Source of the DNA: Belnapia arida
Lineage (GTDB): Bacteria > Pseudomonadota > Alphaproteobacteria > Acetobacterales > Acetobacteraceae
DNA: 64,000 nucleotides
Direction: 5' to 3'
Assembly: GCF_016773205.1 (NCBI RefSeq)
Contig: NZ_JAETWB010000025.1
Location: 1 to 64,000, forward strand
In this document: positions 52,694-63,305 of the stretch, one piece after another
Position numbering within the stretch: the stretch's first letter is position 1
Layout: the number at the start of each line of letters is the position of its first letter
The notes under the pieces: model-generated
Seen by the model: only the letters and a program-made list of their open reading frames with translations
Told to the model about the DNA's origin: nothing
The model's database searches: none
Translations under genes and position numbers: made by a program

Positions 52694-53079
52694 TTGGTGC
52701 CGAGATGCGCGATGGAAGCGATCTCGACCACTGCGCCAGGCTTCACCAGGCCACATTGGATGCAGTAACGTGCCGGCTTTTCACCCGGGAAATACTCAGC
52801 GTAGACGGCGTTCATCGACGCGTAGTGCTTCCAGTCATTTAGGAAGATTTGGTTGAGGGCGATGTCGGCCATGCGGCCGCCTGCGGCCTCGATGACAGAT
52901 TTGATTGTCTCCAGCACATGTTGGGTCTGGGCAGTGGCATCATCGGGCGCCACCACGTTGTTTTCCTTGTCAAGCGCAAGCGTGCCTGAGACATAGACCA
53001 CCCCATCGGCGGAGGCGCCGGGCGAATAGGGCGCGAGCGGCTTGCCGGAGCCGGCAGGGATGACGGGGGTGAAGGGCAT
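52690..53079 (-). CDS. rutC: RutC-like aminoacrylate deaminase (RidA family)
   Basis: 129 aa of the YjgF/YER057c/UK114 family. The start [36 protein letters not shown] and the Arg-containing [19 protein letters not shown] are conserved in RutC. Lies 5 bp after rutB and overlaps rutD. Confidence 0.88.
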   Translation of the reverse strand: MPFTPVIPAGSGKPLAPYSPGASADGVVYVSGTLALDKENNVVAPDDATAQTQHVLETIKSVIEAAGGRMADIALNQIFLNDWKHYASMNAVYAEYFPGEKPARYCIQCGLVKPGAVVEIASIAHLGTK

Positions 53080-53084
53080 GGGGT

Positions 53085-53804
53085 TCAGTCCTCACTCTGG
53101 CCGACGGCGCCACAGAAATCCGCGACGGTGGAGACCCATCCGAAGAAGGTCTCGATGTTGTAGAGGGCAGCCTTTTGTGCAAAATCCGGCCCCGCTGCGT
53201 GCGTCGCATCCTCCAGCACGATGCCGAAATACTCCAGGTGAAAGGCATCCCGCAGCGAGGATTCAACACAGACATTGGTCGCAATGCCAGTAAATACGAT
53301 GTTCCGGACGCTGCGCGCGCGCAGCATGCTGTCGATGTTGGTGTTGAAGAAGCCGGAATAGCGTGTTTTGGGCACCACTATGTCACCCGGCTGGGGCGCC
53401 AACGCATCCACCAGCGCGTAATCCCAGCCGCCCTTGGCCAGTAGCTTCCCCTGCAGTTCGGGCTTCTTGCGCATGGCCTTCAGCGCGTTGGACTTGTGCC
53501 AATTCGGCGAGCCGGGGCCGCCCGCCTCTATGTAGTCAGCGTCCCAGCCGTTCTGGAAATACAGCACCGGAATGCCCGCCTTCCGCGCGGCCTCAGCGGC
53601 GGTGGCGATGCCCGCAATGCAGGCGGAAGCCTCGGAGATATCGAAGCCGGCAATGTCCAGGTAGCCGCCCGCCGAGGCATAGGCGTTCTGCATGTCCACG
53701 ATGATGAGCGCCGTCTCGGCGGGATTCAGCCGGATGGGCTCGGGCTTGGCGGGCAGCACGAAGGGGATGCGCTCAGGGGTGGCGGGGGCATAGCCGGCGG
53801 TCAT
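53085..53804 (-). CDS. rutB: ureidoacrylate/peroxyureidoacrylate amidohydrolase
   Basis: 239 aa of the isochorismatase-like cysteine hydrolases. Catalytic Asp in [12 protein letters not shown], Lys in [10 protein letters not shown], and the nucleophile Cys in [15 protein letters not shown]. The start overlaps the rutA stop (TGATG). It hydrolyses the ring-opened product of RutA. Confidence 0.9.
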   Translation of the reverse strand: MTAGYAPATPERIPFVLPAKPEPIRLNPAETALIIVDMQNAYASAGGYLDIAGFDISEASACIAGIATAAEAARKAGIPVLYFQNGWDADYIEAGGPGSPNWHKSNALKAMRKKPELQGKLLAKGGWDYALVDALAPQPGDIVVPKTRYSGFFNTNIDSMLRARSVRNIVFTGIATNVCVESSLRDAFHLEYFGIVLEDATHAAGPDFAQKAALYNIETFFGWVSTVADFCGAVGQSED

Positions 53805-54881
53805 CAGGCGGCTTCCTTCGTCATGTGTTGGCGGCAGCGCATCAACGGCTGGATGCGTGTACCGAAATCCTTCACGTCCTTCACGAAGTCATCAAAGGTG
53901 AGCAGCACCCCGCCGGTGCCAGGCACTGCCGCCACCTCGTCGAGCATGCGGGCTACCGAGGCGTAGCTGCCAATGAAGGTGCTCATGTTGATATTCACGG
54001 CGCTGGTCGCGTCCGCCAACTGGCGGACATTGGTGTCGGAGGTGGGGCGGGCGTCGGCCGCGGCTTGGCCCTGCATCCATTCTATGGCCGCCTGGTCCGC
54101 GCCGGACTCGATGTGCTCCCAGCGCGTCCAAGCCTCCACATCGGTCTCAGCCGCGATGACCATGGATATGACGAAAGTCTCGGACCTGCGACCCGTCCTG
54201 GCCGCGAATTCCTGTATGCGCGCGGCGACGTTGGCGAAGACGGTGGGGGCATTGATGCCCTTGCCCAGGCAGAAGCTGTAAACGGTGTGCTTAGCCGTGA
54301 AGCGCATGCCCTCGGTGCTGGAGCCCGCACAAATCATCTTTATCGGCACAGACGGCCGCGGCGAAAGCACACATTTGTCCGTGGTGAGAAAATCGCCCTT
54401 TATGCTTCACCCGGTTTTCCAAAATTGCGCAAGATGGCGGCGTATTCGTCCAGTATCTCGTAACGGCAGGCAAAATGACTATCGCCGGGCCAAAGGCCCA
54501 TCTGATCGTACTCAGCCTTCGCCAGCCGGTGACCGAGTTCAACCCAAACCGCCCGCCCGAGATGCTGCCAATGGTGACGCACATGCGCGCTGCAATGGCG
54601 GGCAGGATGGTCAGCGTCGCCACGCTCGCAAATAGCCTGATGTGCGTGGTCACGGCGGCCAGCCCGGCCATCAGCGTGAAGCTCTCCAGCCCATGATCCC
54701 AGAATTCCGTCTTCGCGCCCAAGCCGTGCAGCTTGACCATGGACAGCACAAAATCGAGCCTGTGCCGCTCCGCCGCCAGGGTGATGTCGCGGTTCAGTTC
54801 GAAGCTTGGCATGTACTGAGGCACGGTCTCGGACAGCAGCCAGCCATTGCTGTTGATGGGGATGAAGACGCCAGCTTGCAT
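53804..54881 (-). pseudogene. rutA: pyrimidine monooxygenase gene with three frameshifts
   Basis: RutA opens the uracil ring with FMNH2. Pieces in three frames match the protein in order: [13 protein letters not shown]...[15 protein letters not shown] (from 54881), then [16 protein letters not shown]...ILRNFG, a short joining piece, then [20 protein letters not shown]...[13 protein letters not shown] to 53804. Shifts lie near 54518, 54412 and 54397. The length with shifts repaired would be about 359 aa, like RutA (363 in E. coli). Non-functional unless the shifts are sequence errors. Confidence 0.75.
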
Positions 54882-55188
54882 CGCCCCGAACTTCCCCTCC
54901 AACTTCGCAACGTGGGCGAGCCCAGGCCATGCGTGAGGCGCCCGACTCGCGCCTGCGCGCCACGAGGATCGCCCGATACGCAGGCACCCGGCAAAGCAAA
55001 GGCCGCGAAAGATAGTGAAACGCTGCCGGTGGAAGCAGCACCGGGACGCGCGCACCGCGCGGGCGGCTGAAGACGTTTGGGGGCGTTCTGGCGATCAGCA
55101 ACGTATTCAGCCGGCGGGCACAGAGTTGGGCCTTGAGGTCCGAGGCGTCGGCGGATGACGCTTCCGAGGATGTCGATGACTTGCCGCA
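54882..55188. other. gap between the peptide transporter operon and rut
   Basis: 307 bp without a gene. It must hold any promoter of the rut operon; I see no clear hexamers. Confidence 0.45.
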
Positions 55189-56166
55189 TCAAACGAGTTC
55201 CGCTTCGACCCGCAAGCAGCGGACGATGCGACCCGGGGCGGGGGTGACAGGGGGCGGCACGGTGGTGATGCAATCGGTACCGGCGCGGGGGCAACGGGGG
55301 GCGAAGGCGCAGCCAGGCGGCAGATGGCGCATATCGGGCGGGGTGCCGGGGATGGTCTCGAGGTCCTGGTCGCGCGGCTGGTCATGCACCGTGGAAGCGA
55401 GCAGCCCGGCGGTATAGGGGTGCAGTGGCCGGCGCATCAGGTCGCGCACCGGGCCGGTCTCCACCACGCGGCCGGCATACATGACGGCGACGCGGTCGGC
55501 GATCTCGGCGGCGACGCCGAGGTCATGGGTGACGAAGATCACCGACATGCCCATCTCCTGCTGGAGCCGGCGCAGCAGGATCAGCACCTGGATCTGCACC
55601 GTGGCATCGAGCGCGGTGGTCGGCTCATCCGCTAGCAGCAGCTTCGGCTCGCAGGACAGCGCCAGTGCGATCATGGCGCGCTGGCGGAGGCCGCCCGAGA
55701 GCTCATGCGGATAGGCATCGAGCCGGCGCTGGGCGGAGGGGATGCGGACCAGCTCGAACAGGTCGAGCGCCCGCTGCCGGCCAGCGGCATGGCTCACGCC
55801 GCGATGAACCGAGACGACCTCGGCGATCTGGTCGCCGACGCGGACCACGGGGTCAAAGGCGGTCATCGGCTCCTGGAAGATCATGGAGACGGTGCTGCCG
55901 CGCATCCGACGCAGCGCCGTCGCATCCATCGCCTGTACATCCTGGCCGGCGATGCGGATCCCGCCCGAAATGACGCTGCGCTTCGGCGGCAGCAGCCGCA
56001 TCAGCGCGCGCATCGTCACGCTTTTCCCGGAGCCGCTTTCGCCCAGCATGCACATCACCTCGCCCGGCAGCATGGTGAAGTTCACGTCGTTGACGGCACG
56101 GACGCTCGATTCGCGGGTGACGAAATCGACTGAGAGGTTGGAAACCTCGGCCAAAGGTTCGGTCAT
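55189..56166 (-). CDS. peptide ABC transporter ATP-binding protein (DppD/OppD type)
   Basis: 325 aa. Walker A GESGSGKS, signature LSGGLRQR, Walker [13 protein letters not shown], and the C-terminal Cys-rich oligopeptide transporter tail ([17 protein letters not shown]), which binds an iron-sulfur cluster in relatives. The ATG overlaps the preceding ATPase gene stop (ATGA). Last gene of the operon. Confidence 0.93.
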   Translation of the reverse strand: MTEPLAEVSNLSVDFVTRESSVRAVNDVNFTMLPGEVMCMLGESGSGKSVTMRALMRLLPPKRSVISGGIRIAGQDVQAMDATALRRMRGSTVSMIFQEPMTAFDPVVRVGDQIAEVVSVHRGVSHAAGRQRALDLFELVRIPSAQRRLDAYPHELSGGLRQRAMIALALSCEPKLLLADEPTTALDATVQIQVLILLRRLQQEMGMSVIFVTHDLGVAAEIADRVAVMYAGRVVETGPVRDLMRRPLHPYTAGLLASTVHDQPRDQDLETIPGTPPDMRHLPPGCAFAPRCPRAGTDCITTVPPPVTPAPGRIVRCLRVEAELV

Positions 56167-57215
56167 GCGGCGATCGCCTGGGAATGGCCGGAGGCCGGGT
56201 CTTGCATGTGGCAGGCGGCGCGATGGGCCTGCTCGCCCTCGGCGCCCAGGCTTGGTGCACGGCTGGCGCAGACCGGCTCAGCATGCGGGCAGCGGGTGTG
56301 GAAGCGGCAGCCGGAGGGCGGGTTGATCGGGTTGGGCGGATCGCCGCTGACCGGCGCCTCCTCCCGCCGCTGGTCAGGATCGAGCGCCGGGCGGGAGGCT
56401 AGCAGGGCGCGGGTGTAGGGATGCCTGGCGCCGGTGTAGATGGTATCGGCGGGGCCGATCTCGACGATCTCGCCGAGGTACATGACCATCACCCGGTCGC
56501 TGATCCAGCGGACCACGCCGAGGTCGTGGCTGATGAAGACATAGGTCAGGTTGAAGCTGCGCTTCAGCGCCTGCAGCAGGTTCAGCACCTGCGCCTCCAC
56601 GGATTTGTCGAGCGCGGAGACGGCCTCGTCGAGGATGATCATGCGCGGCTGCATGGCAAGCGCACGTGCGATATTGATGCGCTGCTTCTGCCCGCCCGAG
56701 AGCTCATGCGGGTAGCGGCCGCCGAAGAGCGCGGGGTTGAGGCCGACGCGGGTCAGCAGTTCCCGCGCCTGGCCCACGGCCTCGACGCGGGGGGTACCGA
56801 AGGCGATTGGGCCGAAGGCGATGGAATTCTGCACCGGCATGCGCGGGTTGAGCGAGCTGGCGCTGTCCTGGAAGACCATCTGCACCTGGCGGCGGAGGTC
56901 CGCCACGCTGATGCCGCCATGCTCGCCGACGGCATCGCCATCGAAGATCTGCTCGCCGGCATCGGGGTTAATGAGGCGCATCAGCAGCCGTGCGACAGTC
57001 GATTTGCCGCAGCCGCTCTCGCCGACGATGCCCAGCGTCTCTCCCTTGCGGACGGTGAAGGAGACATTGTCCACCGCGCGAACATGGGCCGAGACGCGGC
57101 CAAGAATACCGCTGCGGATCGGGAAATGTTTGCGCAGGTTGCGCACCACTAGCAGTGGCTGCTGCGGGCCGCCGCGGTCACGTTGGTCGAGTTCCATCAG
57201 GGTGGCCGACATCAT
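56163..57215 (-). CDS. peptide ABC transporter ATP-binding protein (DppF/OppF type)
   Basis: 350 aa from the ATG at 57215 (MMSATLMEL), with GGAG upstream inside the permease gene end. Walker A GESGCGKS, signature LSGGQKQRINIARAL, Walker B LDEAVSALD, and the tail Cys set (CRFHTRCPHAEPVC). The second ATPase of the transporter. Confidence 0.93.
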   Translation of the reverse strand: MMSATLMELDQRDRGGPQQPLLVVRNLRKHFPIRSGILGRVSAHVRAVDNVSFTVRKGETLGIVGESGCGKSTVARLLMRLINPDAGEQIFDGDAVGEHGGISVADLRRQVQMVFQDSASSLNPRMPVQNSIAFGPIAFGTPRVEAVGQARELLTRVGLNPALFGGRYPHELSGGQKQRINIARALAMQPRMIILDEAVSALDKSVEAQVLNLLQALKRSFNLTYVFISHDLGVVRWISDRVMVMYLGEIVEIGPADTIYTGARHPYTRALLASRPALDPDQRREEAPVSGDPPNPINPPSGCRFHTRCPHAEPVCASRAPSLGAEGEQAHRAACHMQDPASGHSQAIAA

Positions 57216-57216
57216 T

Positions 57217-58107
57217 TCAGCTCCGCACATCCATTGCCGATCGCAATCCATCGCTCAGCATGTTCATGCTGATCGAAGTGAGCAGGATGGCGATGCCCGG
57301 CATGGCGCAGACCAGCGGGCTAACATAGATCGCCTGGCGTAGCGCATTCAGCATCAGGCCCCAATCGGGTTCCGGCGGCTTCACACCCAGTCCGAGGAAG
57401 GAGAGGCCGGAAGCGAGGATGACGCTGACCGAGGTGAGGCTGGAGGCATAAATCAGCACCGGGCCGAGCACGTTGCCCAGCACATGGTGCCAGAGCACGA
57501 GGCGGAGCGGGGCGCCGGTGGCCCGCGCCGCGTCGACAAAATCGAGGTTGCGGACCTGGGTCGTCGCCGTCTCCGCCACCCGGCAGAGCGGCGGGATGAA
57601 GACCAGGGTCAGCGCGATCATCCCGTTGCCGACGCCGCCCCCCATGGCGCCGGAGATAGCGACCGCGAGCAGGACCGAGGGGAAGGCGTAGAAGACGTCC
57701 ATCACCCGCATGATGACGGCATTCACCACGCCGCCGGCGAAGCCCGCGACTAGGCCGAGGCCGCCGCCGATGAGGGTCGCCACCAGCACCGGGACCATGC
57801 CCATCAGCAGGGTGATGCGGCCGCCATGGAGCAGTCGGGAGAGCACGTCCCGCCCGAGTTCGTCCGTGCCGAGCATATGGCCGCGGAAGCCGGGCGGCTT
57901 GAGGCGGCGGATGATGCTTTCCTGATAGGGATCAAAGGGCGCCAGCAGCGGCGCGAAGATAGCCGAAAGGATGATGAGCAGCAGCAGCGCCGCGAAGAAC
58001 AGGGTGACCGGGTCGTAGCGCAGCCGGTAGCCGACGGTGCCCCAATAGCCGCGCTGGGTCGGGAGCGAGCCCTCGGCCGTGGCCGCGCCGGGGATGGTGG
58101 TGGACAT
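57217..58107 (-). CDS. peptide ABC transporter permease (DppC type)
   Basis: 296 aa, about six transmembrane helices, with the inner-membrane signature DAARATGAPLRLVLWHHVLG (the EAA loop). AGGAGG precedes the ATG at 58107; the upstream open frame is shadow. Pairs with the DppB-type permease. Confidence 0.92.
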   Translation of the reverse strand: MSTTIPGAATAEGSLPTQRGYWGTVGYRLRYDPVTLFFAALLLLIILSAIFAPLLAPFDPYQESIIRRLKPPGFRGHMLGTDELGRDVLSRLLHGGRITLLMGMVPVLVATLIGGGLGLVAGFAGGVVNAVIMRVMDVFYAFPSVLLAVAISGAMGGGVGNGMIALTLVFIPPLCRVAETATTQVRNLDFVDAARATGAPLRLVLWHHVLGNVLGPVLIYASSLTSVSVILASGLSFLGLGVKPPEPDWGLMLNALRQAIYVSPLVCAMPGIAILLTSISMNMLSDGLRSAMDVRS

Positions 58108-58118
58108 GGCGTGCCTCC

Positions 58119-59066
58119 TCAGCCGCGGCGGATGCGGGGGTCGAGCGACGACTGGAACAGGTCTACGGTCAGGTTCACGGTCACGAAGATCATCGCGAGA
58201 ACAAGGATGGTGCCCTGCAGCACCGGCACGTCCCGGTTGAGGATGGCCTTGCTCAGCATGAAGCCGCTGCCGGGCCAGGAGAAGACGGTCTCGACCAGGA
58301 TCGAGCCGCCCATCAGCGTGCCGAATTGCAGGCCCATGACGGCGAGCACCGGCGGCAGCGCATTCTTCAGCGCATGCCGCAACACCCGCCATTCCGGCAA
58401 CCCGTTGGCCCGCAAGGTCACGACGAATTCCTGGTTCATCACCTCGGCAACCGCCGAGCGCGTGGTGCGGGCGATGATGCCGACCGGGATCATCGACAGG
58501 GTGAAGACCGGCAGCACAACATGCTGGATATGCTCCCAGCTCGTCGGGTCGAAGGTATCGCCGGCCATGCCGGAGGCTGGCAGCACCATCAGCTCGACCG
58601 AGAAGATGATGACCAGCACGATGCCGAGCCAGTAGTTGGGGATGGAGACGCCGAGCACGGCGATGCCGGTGACGATGCGGTCCAGCCAGGTGCCGGTTCG
58701 CCGCCCGGCGATGGTGCCGAGGATAAAGGCGACGCTGAAGGCGATCAGCACCGAGAGCGTGGCCAGCAGCACGGTGTTGCCAAGCGAGCGCAGGATCTCG
58801 TCCAAGACCGGCCGGCCGGTGGCGATCGACTTGCCGAAGTCACCCTGCATCACGCGCCAAAGCCATTCGAGGTACTGGATCGGCAGGGGCCGGTCCAGGC
58901 CGTAGAGCCGCTTCAGCCGCTCGACTGTCTCGGCATCGGCATCCGGCGGCAGCAGGGTCTGCACCGGGTCGCCGGGGGCGAGGTAAACGAGGGCGAAGCA
59001 GACCATGGAGACGCCGAGGGCGATGGGGATCGCCGCCAGCAGCCGCCGCACCACATAGCCGAACAT
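58119..59066 (-). CDS. peptide ABC transporter permease (DppB type)
   Basis: 315 aa, starting MFGYVVRRLLAAIPIALGVS, a typical DppB N-terminal helix with FALVYLAPGDPV. The EAA loop is VTLRANGLPEWRVLRHALKNALPP. It follows the binding-protein gene by 4 bp. Confidence 0.93.
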   Translation of the reverse strand: MFGYVVRRLLAAIPIALGVSMVCFALVYLAPGDPVQTLLPPDADAETVERLKRLYGLDRPLPIQYLEWLWRVMQGDFGKSIATGRPVLDEILRSLGNTVLLATLSVLIAFSVAFILGTIAGRRTGTWLDRIVTGIAVLGVSIPNYWLGIVLVIIFSVELMVLPASGMAGDTFDPTSWEHIQHVVLPVFTLSMIPVGIIARTTRSAVAEVMNQEFVVTLRANGLPEWRVLRHALKNALPPVLAVMGLQFGTLMGGSILVETVFSWPGSGFMLSKAILNRDVPVLQGTILVLAMIFVTVNLTVDLFQSSLDPRIRRG

Positions 59067-59070
59067 CCGG

Positions 59071-60663
59071 CTACCGCGGGGCTACGGTGATCGGGGTCAG
59101 GTCCTGGAACCAGCTTTGCGCCTGGACGAAGCCGCGGAGGCGGGGCGAGAGGGCCCGCGGGTTGAGGTCATGCACCACCCAGAGCATGACGGCATCCTCG
59201 CTCATCTTCTCATGCACCTGGCGCAGCAGGGGCAGGCGCTGGGCTTCGTCGAAGGTGGCGAGCGCCTTATCAATCAGCGCATCCATGGAGGGGCTGCTGT
59301 AATGGCCCCAGTTGGAGCCACGCGGCGAGGCCTGCTGGCTCCAGCTGAAGCGGAACATGCCGTTGAAAGGGTCCTGCAGGGAGCGGCTGATATTGATGCC
59401 ATGCACGTCGGTGTGCTTCTCGCGGCCCTCGCGGCCCATCTGCAGCAGGGCGTTCCAGTCCATCACCTGCAGGTTGACCTGGAAGCCGACGGCTTCAAGT
59501 TGCGACTTCACCAGCTCGTTCATCGGCAGCGGCTGCATCTGACCGGAGCCGCTGGTGGAGATGGCGAAGGTGACGCGGCAGGGCATGCAGCCGGCTTCCC
59601 GCAGCAGGGCGCGGGCCTTGGCTTGGTTGAATTCGTAGCGGACTGGATTGCCGAACCAGTTGGAGGACGGCGGCAGGTTGGCGAAGCCCTCCATGGCGAT
59701 GCCGCCCAGCATCTCATTGAAGTCGGCGCGGTTCAGCGCGTGGTTGGCGGCGCGGCGCACCCGAATGTCGGCGAAGGGTCCATCGACGAAGTTGAGCTGA
59801 TAGGCCCAGTTGTGCGGATAGGAATTGGTGACGATCTGCATGCGGGAGGAGCGGAGGCGGGGGATGGCGTCGGGCGCCGGAGCCTCGATCCAGTCGACCT
59901 GGCCGGAGAGGAGCGAGGCGGTGCGGGTGGAGGCTTCCGGCATCGGCAGCAGCACCAGGCGGTCGTGCTTCGGGATGCGCGCCTTGTCCCAGTAGTCGGC
60001 GTTGCGGACCAGCTCCAGCCGCTCCCCGGGGATCATGCGGGAGAAGCGGTAGGGGCCCGTACCAGAGGGGTTGCGAGCGAAGGCATCGGCATCGTTCTTC
60101 ACTTCCTCAGAGCGGCGCGGGCTCACCATCATCAGGAAGGACATGTTGTAGGGCAGCAAGCTGTCCGGCTGCTTGGTGGTAATGGCGACAGTGAAGTCGT
60201 CGACCTTCTCGATGCCTTCAAAATTGCCGAGGTAGGCACGGGCGAAGGCGAATTGCCGAGCGTTGAACTGTGGCGCACCCTCCTTAGTAAACCGCTCGAA
60301 ATTCCAGACAATATCGGCGGCGGTTAGCGGCGAGCCATCATGAAATTTCACGTCGCGGCGGAGCGTGAAGAGCCAGCGACGGTTGTTCGCCGGGTCGATC
60401 GCCCAGGAGGAGGCGAGGCCGGGCTTGATGTCGGCAATGACGTCGCTGCGGCTAAGGTCCCAGCTGACCAGCGCGTCATAAAGGTTGTAGCCGACGAAGC
60501 GCCAGCCTTCGAAGCCCTGGTCCGGAATGCCTGCGGTTAGCGGAATATCCCCTGCCGTCATGGCGACGCGGAGCACCGTTTCCGTCTGAGCGTTAACCGA
60601 GGGGGCGGCAAAGGTGGCGAGCAGGACCAGGGTGGATCCGAGCAGGGAAAAACGCTTTGTCAT
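59071..60663 (-). CDS. peptide ABC transporter family 5 substrate-binding protein
   Basis: 530 aa with a Sec signal peptide (LLGSTLVLLATFAAPSVNAQ) and the SBP_bac_5 pattern (RRDVKFHDGSPLTAADIVWN). First gene of the operon. Its closest relative in the window is the binding protein at 23.9-25.5 kb, found with an amidase. Confidence 0.93.
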   Translation of the reverse strand: MTKRFSLLGSTLVLLATFAAPSVNAQTETVLRVAMTAGDIPLTAGIPDQGFEGWRFVGYNLYDALVSWDLSRSDVIADIKPGLASSWAIDPANNRRWLFTLRRDVKFHDGSPLTAADIVWNFERFTKEGAPQFNARQFAFARAYLGNFEGIEKVDDFTVAITTKQPDSLLPYNMSFLMMVSPRRSEEVKNDADAFARNPSGTGPYRFSRMIPGERLELVRNADYWDKARIPKHDRLVLLPMPEASTRTASLLSGQVDWIEAPAPDAIPRLRSSRMQIVTNSYPHNWAYQLNFVDGPFADIRVRRAANHALNRADFNEMLGGIAMEGFANLPPSSNWFGNPVRYEFNQAKARALLREAGCMPCRVTFAISTSGSGQMQPLPMNELVKSQLEAVGFQVNLQVMDWNALLQMGREGREKHTDVHGINISRSLQDPFNGMFRFSWSQQASPRGSNWGHYSSPSMDALIDKALATFDEAQRLPLLRQVHEKMSEDAVMLWVVHDLNPRALSPRLRGFVQAQSWFQDLTPITVAPR

Positions 60664-60970
60664 ATAAACTCCTGCCCGGCGACGTGCGCCACCGGGACCG
60701 GTGAGTAAATTGACTGTGCATTTCCCCGCGGCGTCCTTCGCGGAGCCGGTAACATATCGCTAACTTAGTCTTGCTGCCGACCACTTCGCAAGTGCGAAGA
60801 GATCCGCCGCCAGCTTCATCTCCCTCGTGTCGCCGCTGCGCTCATCATTCTTGGGGCACCCTAGACGGAGCCAGCGACCCAACTCGTCAGGCCAGGAATG
60901 GCGTGAGTGCTGACAGAGTCGTCTCGCGGCGTCCTCAGAGCCGTCTGACGGTCCTCCTCAGATACACATC
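60664..60970. other. promoter region of the peptide transporter operon
   Basis: 307 bp between two binding-protein genes. The part next to 60663 should hold the promoter; no clear terminator of the upstream gene was found. Confidence 0.45.
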
Positions 60971-62557
60971 TCACACCTTGCGGATATTGGTGAACTGCGG
61001 CACCCCGCTGAGCATGCCAGACACATTTCGCCGGAAGGCAACCGGCTGGATGAATTGGCCAAGCGGCACGAAGGAGACATCCTGCCAAGCTTGCAACTGC
61101 AGTTCCCGCGCAACCGCTTGTTGTGCCGCAAGGTCGGACGCAAGAAAGTATTCGCTGCGCAGTTCCTCGATACGGTCGCTGGTCGGCCAGCCTGCCTGCC
61201 CGCCCCGCACACCGTTGCCGCGCAGCATAGAGTGTGTCGCCGGGGTCATGGCATCCAACCCGCCGACATAGGTGCAATATGCGCTCCAGCCGCCGCGCTC
61301 GACCGGCTCCTTACTGGTGGTGCGGGCGCCGATTGTGCCCCAATCCGCTGGCACGTAATCGACATTCATGCCAAGCCGCACAAGCACGTCGCGCGTCACC
61401 TCGGAGACAGCCGATATGCGGGGGACCTCCGCCGCGGCCAGCATGACCACGCGCTCACCAGCGTAGCCTGCCGCCGCGAGTGCTTGCTTCAGTGCGGCAA
61501 AGTCTGGCTTGCCGCGGGCCCCGATGCCTGCGTCGGTCTCCATCGGCGAGCCTGGCGTGTAGATCCCGACCTTACTGTTGGCAATCGATTCCTCGTTGCC
61601 TACCACGGCCGACATGCAGTCCTGCTGGCTAACTGCCGCCAAGATGACACGTCGCACCGCCGGCTTGTCGAAGGGTGGGTGGAGATGGTTGAAGCGGAAT
61701 TGACCGAGGTAGCCGGTACGGTCCTTCACGTCGACGGTAATGTCGCGGGTCCGGCGTAGCATCGGCAGCAGGTCGATTAGCGGTTGCTCAATCCAATCCA
61801 CCTCGCCCGACTGCAGTGCGGCGGCGGCGGAGGCTGGGTCAGGCATGACGTTGAAGACGACGCGGTCGAGATAGGCGATGCGTGGTCCGGTGGTGAAACT
61901 CGGTATGCCGTTCGGGCGTGGCCGGTAGGCCGCATGCTTTTCATAAACTACCCGGGCGCCAGGTATCCGTTCATTCGCTAGGAAGCGAAACGGCCCGCTG
62001 CCAACTACCTCTGGCACTTGCGTGAAAGGGTCAGTTCGGGCGAGCCGCTCCGGCATCATCACCGGAACCAGGGAGCTCGCCCGGCCGAGCGCGTCCGGCA
62101 GCATGGGAAAGGGCCGCTTGAGGCGGAATACAAGGGTACGGTCGTCGGCGGCGCTCAGGTCCTCGGTGGCGGCCAGCAACTGTTGGCCAAAGGCGTCGCG
62201 CTTGCCCCACCGATTGATCGAGGCCACGCAGTCGCGCGCTAGCACCGTTTCGCCATCATGGAAGACGAGGCCTTCGCGCAGCGTCAGTCGCCAGCTCCTG
62301 CCGTCATTCTCGATGACATGGCCTTCGACCATCTGCGGTTGTGCCGCGAGCCGCTCGTCCGTGCCATAGAGCGTGTCGAAAACCGCGAGCGCGGAAGTTC
62401 GCGTCGCATAGGTGCTGCTCCAGATCGGGTCAGCCGAGGCGACATCGGCATAAGGCACGAAGTTCAGCACGCGGGCGCTACTACCGAGGGCAAGGCGCGG
62501 TGCTGCAAGTGGTACGGCGGCAAAAGCGGCAGTGCGCAGCAGGCTACGTCGGTGCAT
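60971..62557 (-). CDS. ABC transporter family 5 substrate-binding protein, possible Tat substrate
   Basis: 528 aa with an N-terminal RRSLLRTAAFAAVPLAAP, a twin-Arg type signal. SBP_bac_5 features: LREGLVFHDGETVLARDCVASI and SGEVDWIEQPLIDLLPML. It differs from the other two binding proteins of the window and has no transporter genes of its own. Confidence 0.9.
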   Translation of the reverse strand: MHRRSLLRTAAFAAVPLAAPRLALGSSARVLNFVPYADVASADPIWSSTYATRTSALAVFDTLYGTDERLAAQPQMVEGHVIENDGRSWRLTLREGLVFHDGETVLARDCVASINRWGKRDAFGQQLLAATEDLSAADDRTLVFRLKRPFPMLPDALGRASSLVPVMMPERLARTDPFTQVPEVVGSGPFRFLANERIPGARVVYEKHAAYRPRPNGIPSFTTGPRIAYLDRVVFNVMPDPASAAAALQSGEVDWIEQPLIDLLPMLRRTRDITVDVKDRTGYLGQFRFNHLHPPFDKPAVRRVILAAVSQQDCMSAVVGNEESIANSKVGIYTPGSPMETDAGIGARGKPDFAALKQALAAAGYAGERVVMLAAAEVPRISAVSEVTRDVLVRLGMNVDYVPADWGTIGARTTSKEPVERGGWSAYCTYVGGLDAMTPATHSMLRGNGVRGGQAGWPTSDRIEELRSEYFLASDLAAQQAVARELQLQAWQDVSFVPLGQFIQPVAFRRNVSGMLSGVPQFTNIRKV

Positions 62558-63176
62558 TGCAGTGCTCCCGATGGCGTGGCGATGGAGCTAGCGTGTGCAA
62601 GTTTCGTGCCAGCCGATCGGTGGGGAACTGCTGAGGCTAGCTTTTGTCTATGTGCACAGCAGGCGGGTTCCGATCGAATAGCACGTACGCCCCCAGAAGG
62701 GCTTGAGACTAGCCAATGCTCCGCCACTACATTAACGCAAAATAGTATTTGTCTCAGCGATGGTGGACACAAACGACTAGCTTGCCTGCCATTTAAACAA
62801 AGGCCACTCGAGAAGAAAAGCAACGTCCTGCTTTTGTCCTTCGGCACAGTGTTAAAACCGTAAAGTCGCGAGGAGGCTAGCAGCACTACTGGCGCAGGGC
62901 GTCATCGGCGTGTTGGCCACTGCCACCTTGCGTCGTGGAAGGCTAGGAGCGCACGACCCTTAACTGCCTTAATGCCATTCGTGCCTCCAAGGAACTCGGC
63001 TGCGGTGCTTCTGGTACGAACCAATCACCAGGCCAAAAACGCTGTCCCAATTCGAAACCATTCAAGGTTTGTTGGCGGTGTATGTTGGCAAGCCAGAACA
63101 CGCGCGCCGAAACATCCCAAGAGATGATTGTATTTAGCCACACGATTGGTCCGATATAAAATACCACTCGTCGGAC
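62558..63176. other. intergenic region with a doubtful small frame
   Basis: 619 bp. A GTG-initiated minus-strand frame at 62943-63167 (74 codons, ending LEARMALRQLRVVRS) follows the microprotein by 9 bp and may be its partner, but it has no ribosome site and no family. The rest shows no gene. Confidence 0.35.
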
Positions 63177-63305
63177 CTAAGTCCCAATACGCTGTCCGGC
63201 CCCTAATTCGTTTAGGCCCTCGCGTTGCGCCTCATGATTTGTGACAAGGTTGGTGATGACAAGAGCGGCAGTGCCAAGCAAAAATATGAGCATGGGAACC
63301 TCCAT
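63177..63305 (-). CDS. putative single-span membrane microprotein
   Basis: 42 codons: MEVPMLIFLLGTAALVITNL forms one transmembrane helix, followed by a polar tail (TNHEAQREGLNELGAGQ). GGAGGG is placed 9 bp before the ATG, a strong ribosome site. Too short for family assignment. Possible role as a subunit or regulator in the membrane is inference. Confidence 0.5.
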   Translation of the reverse strand: MEVPMLIFLLGTAALVITNLVTNHEAQREGLNELGAGQRIGT

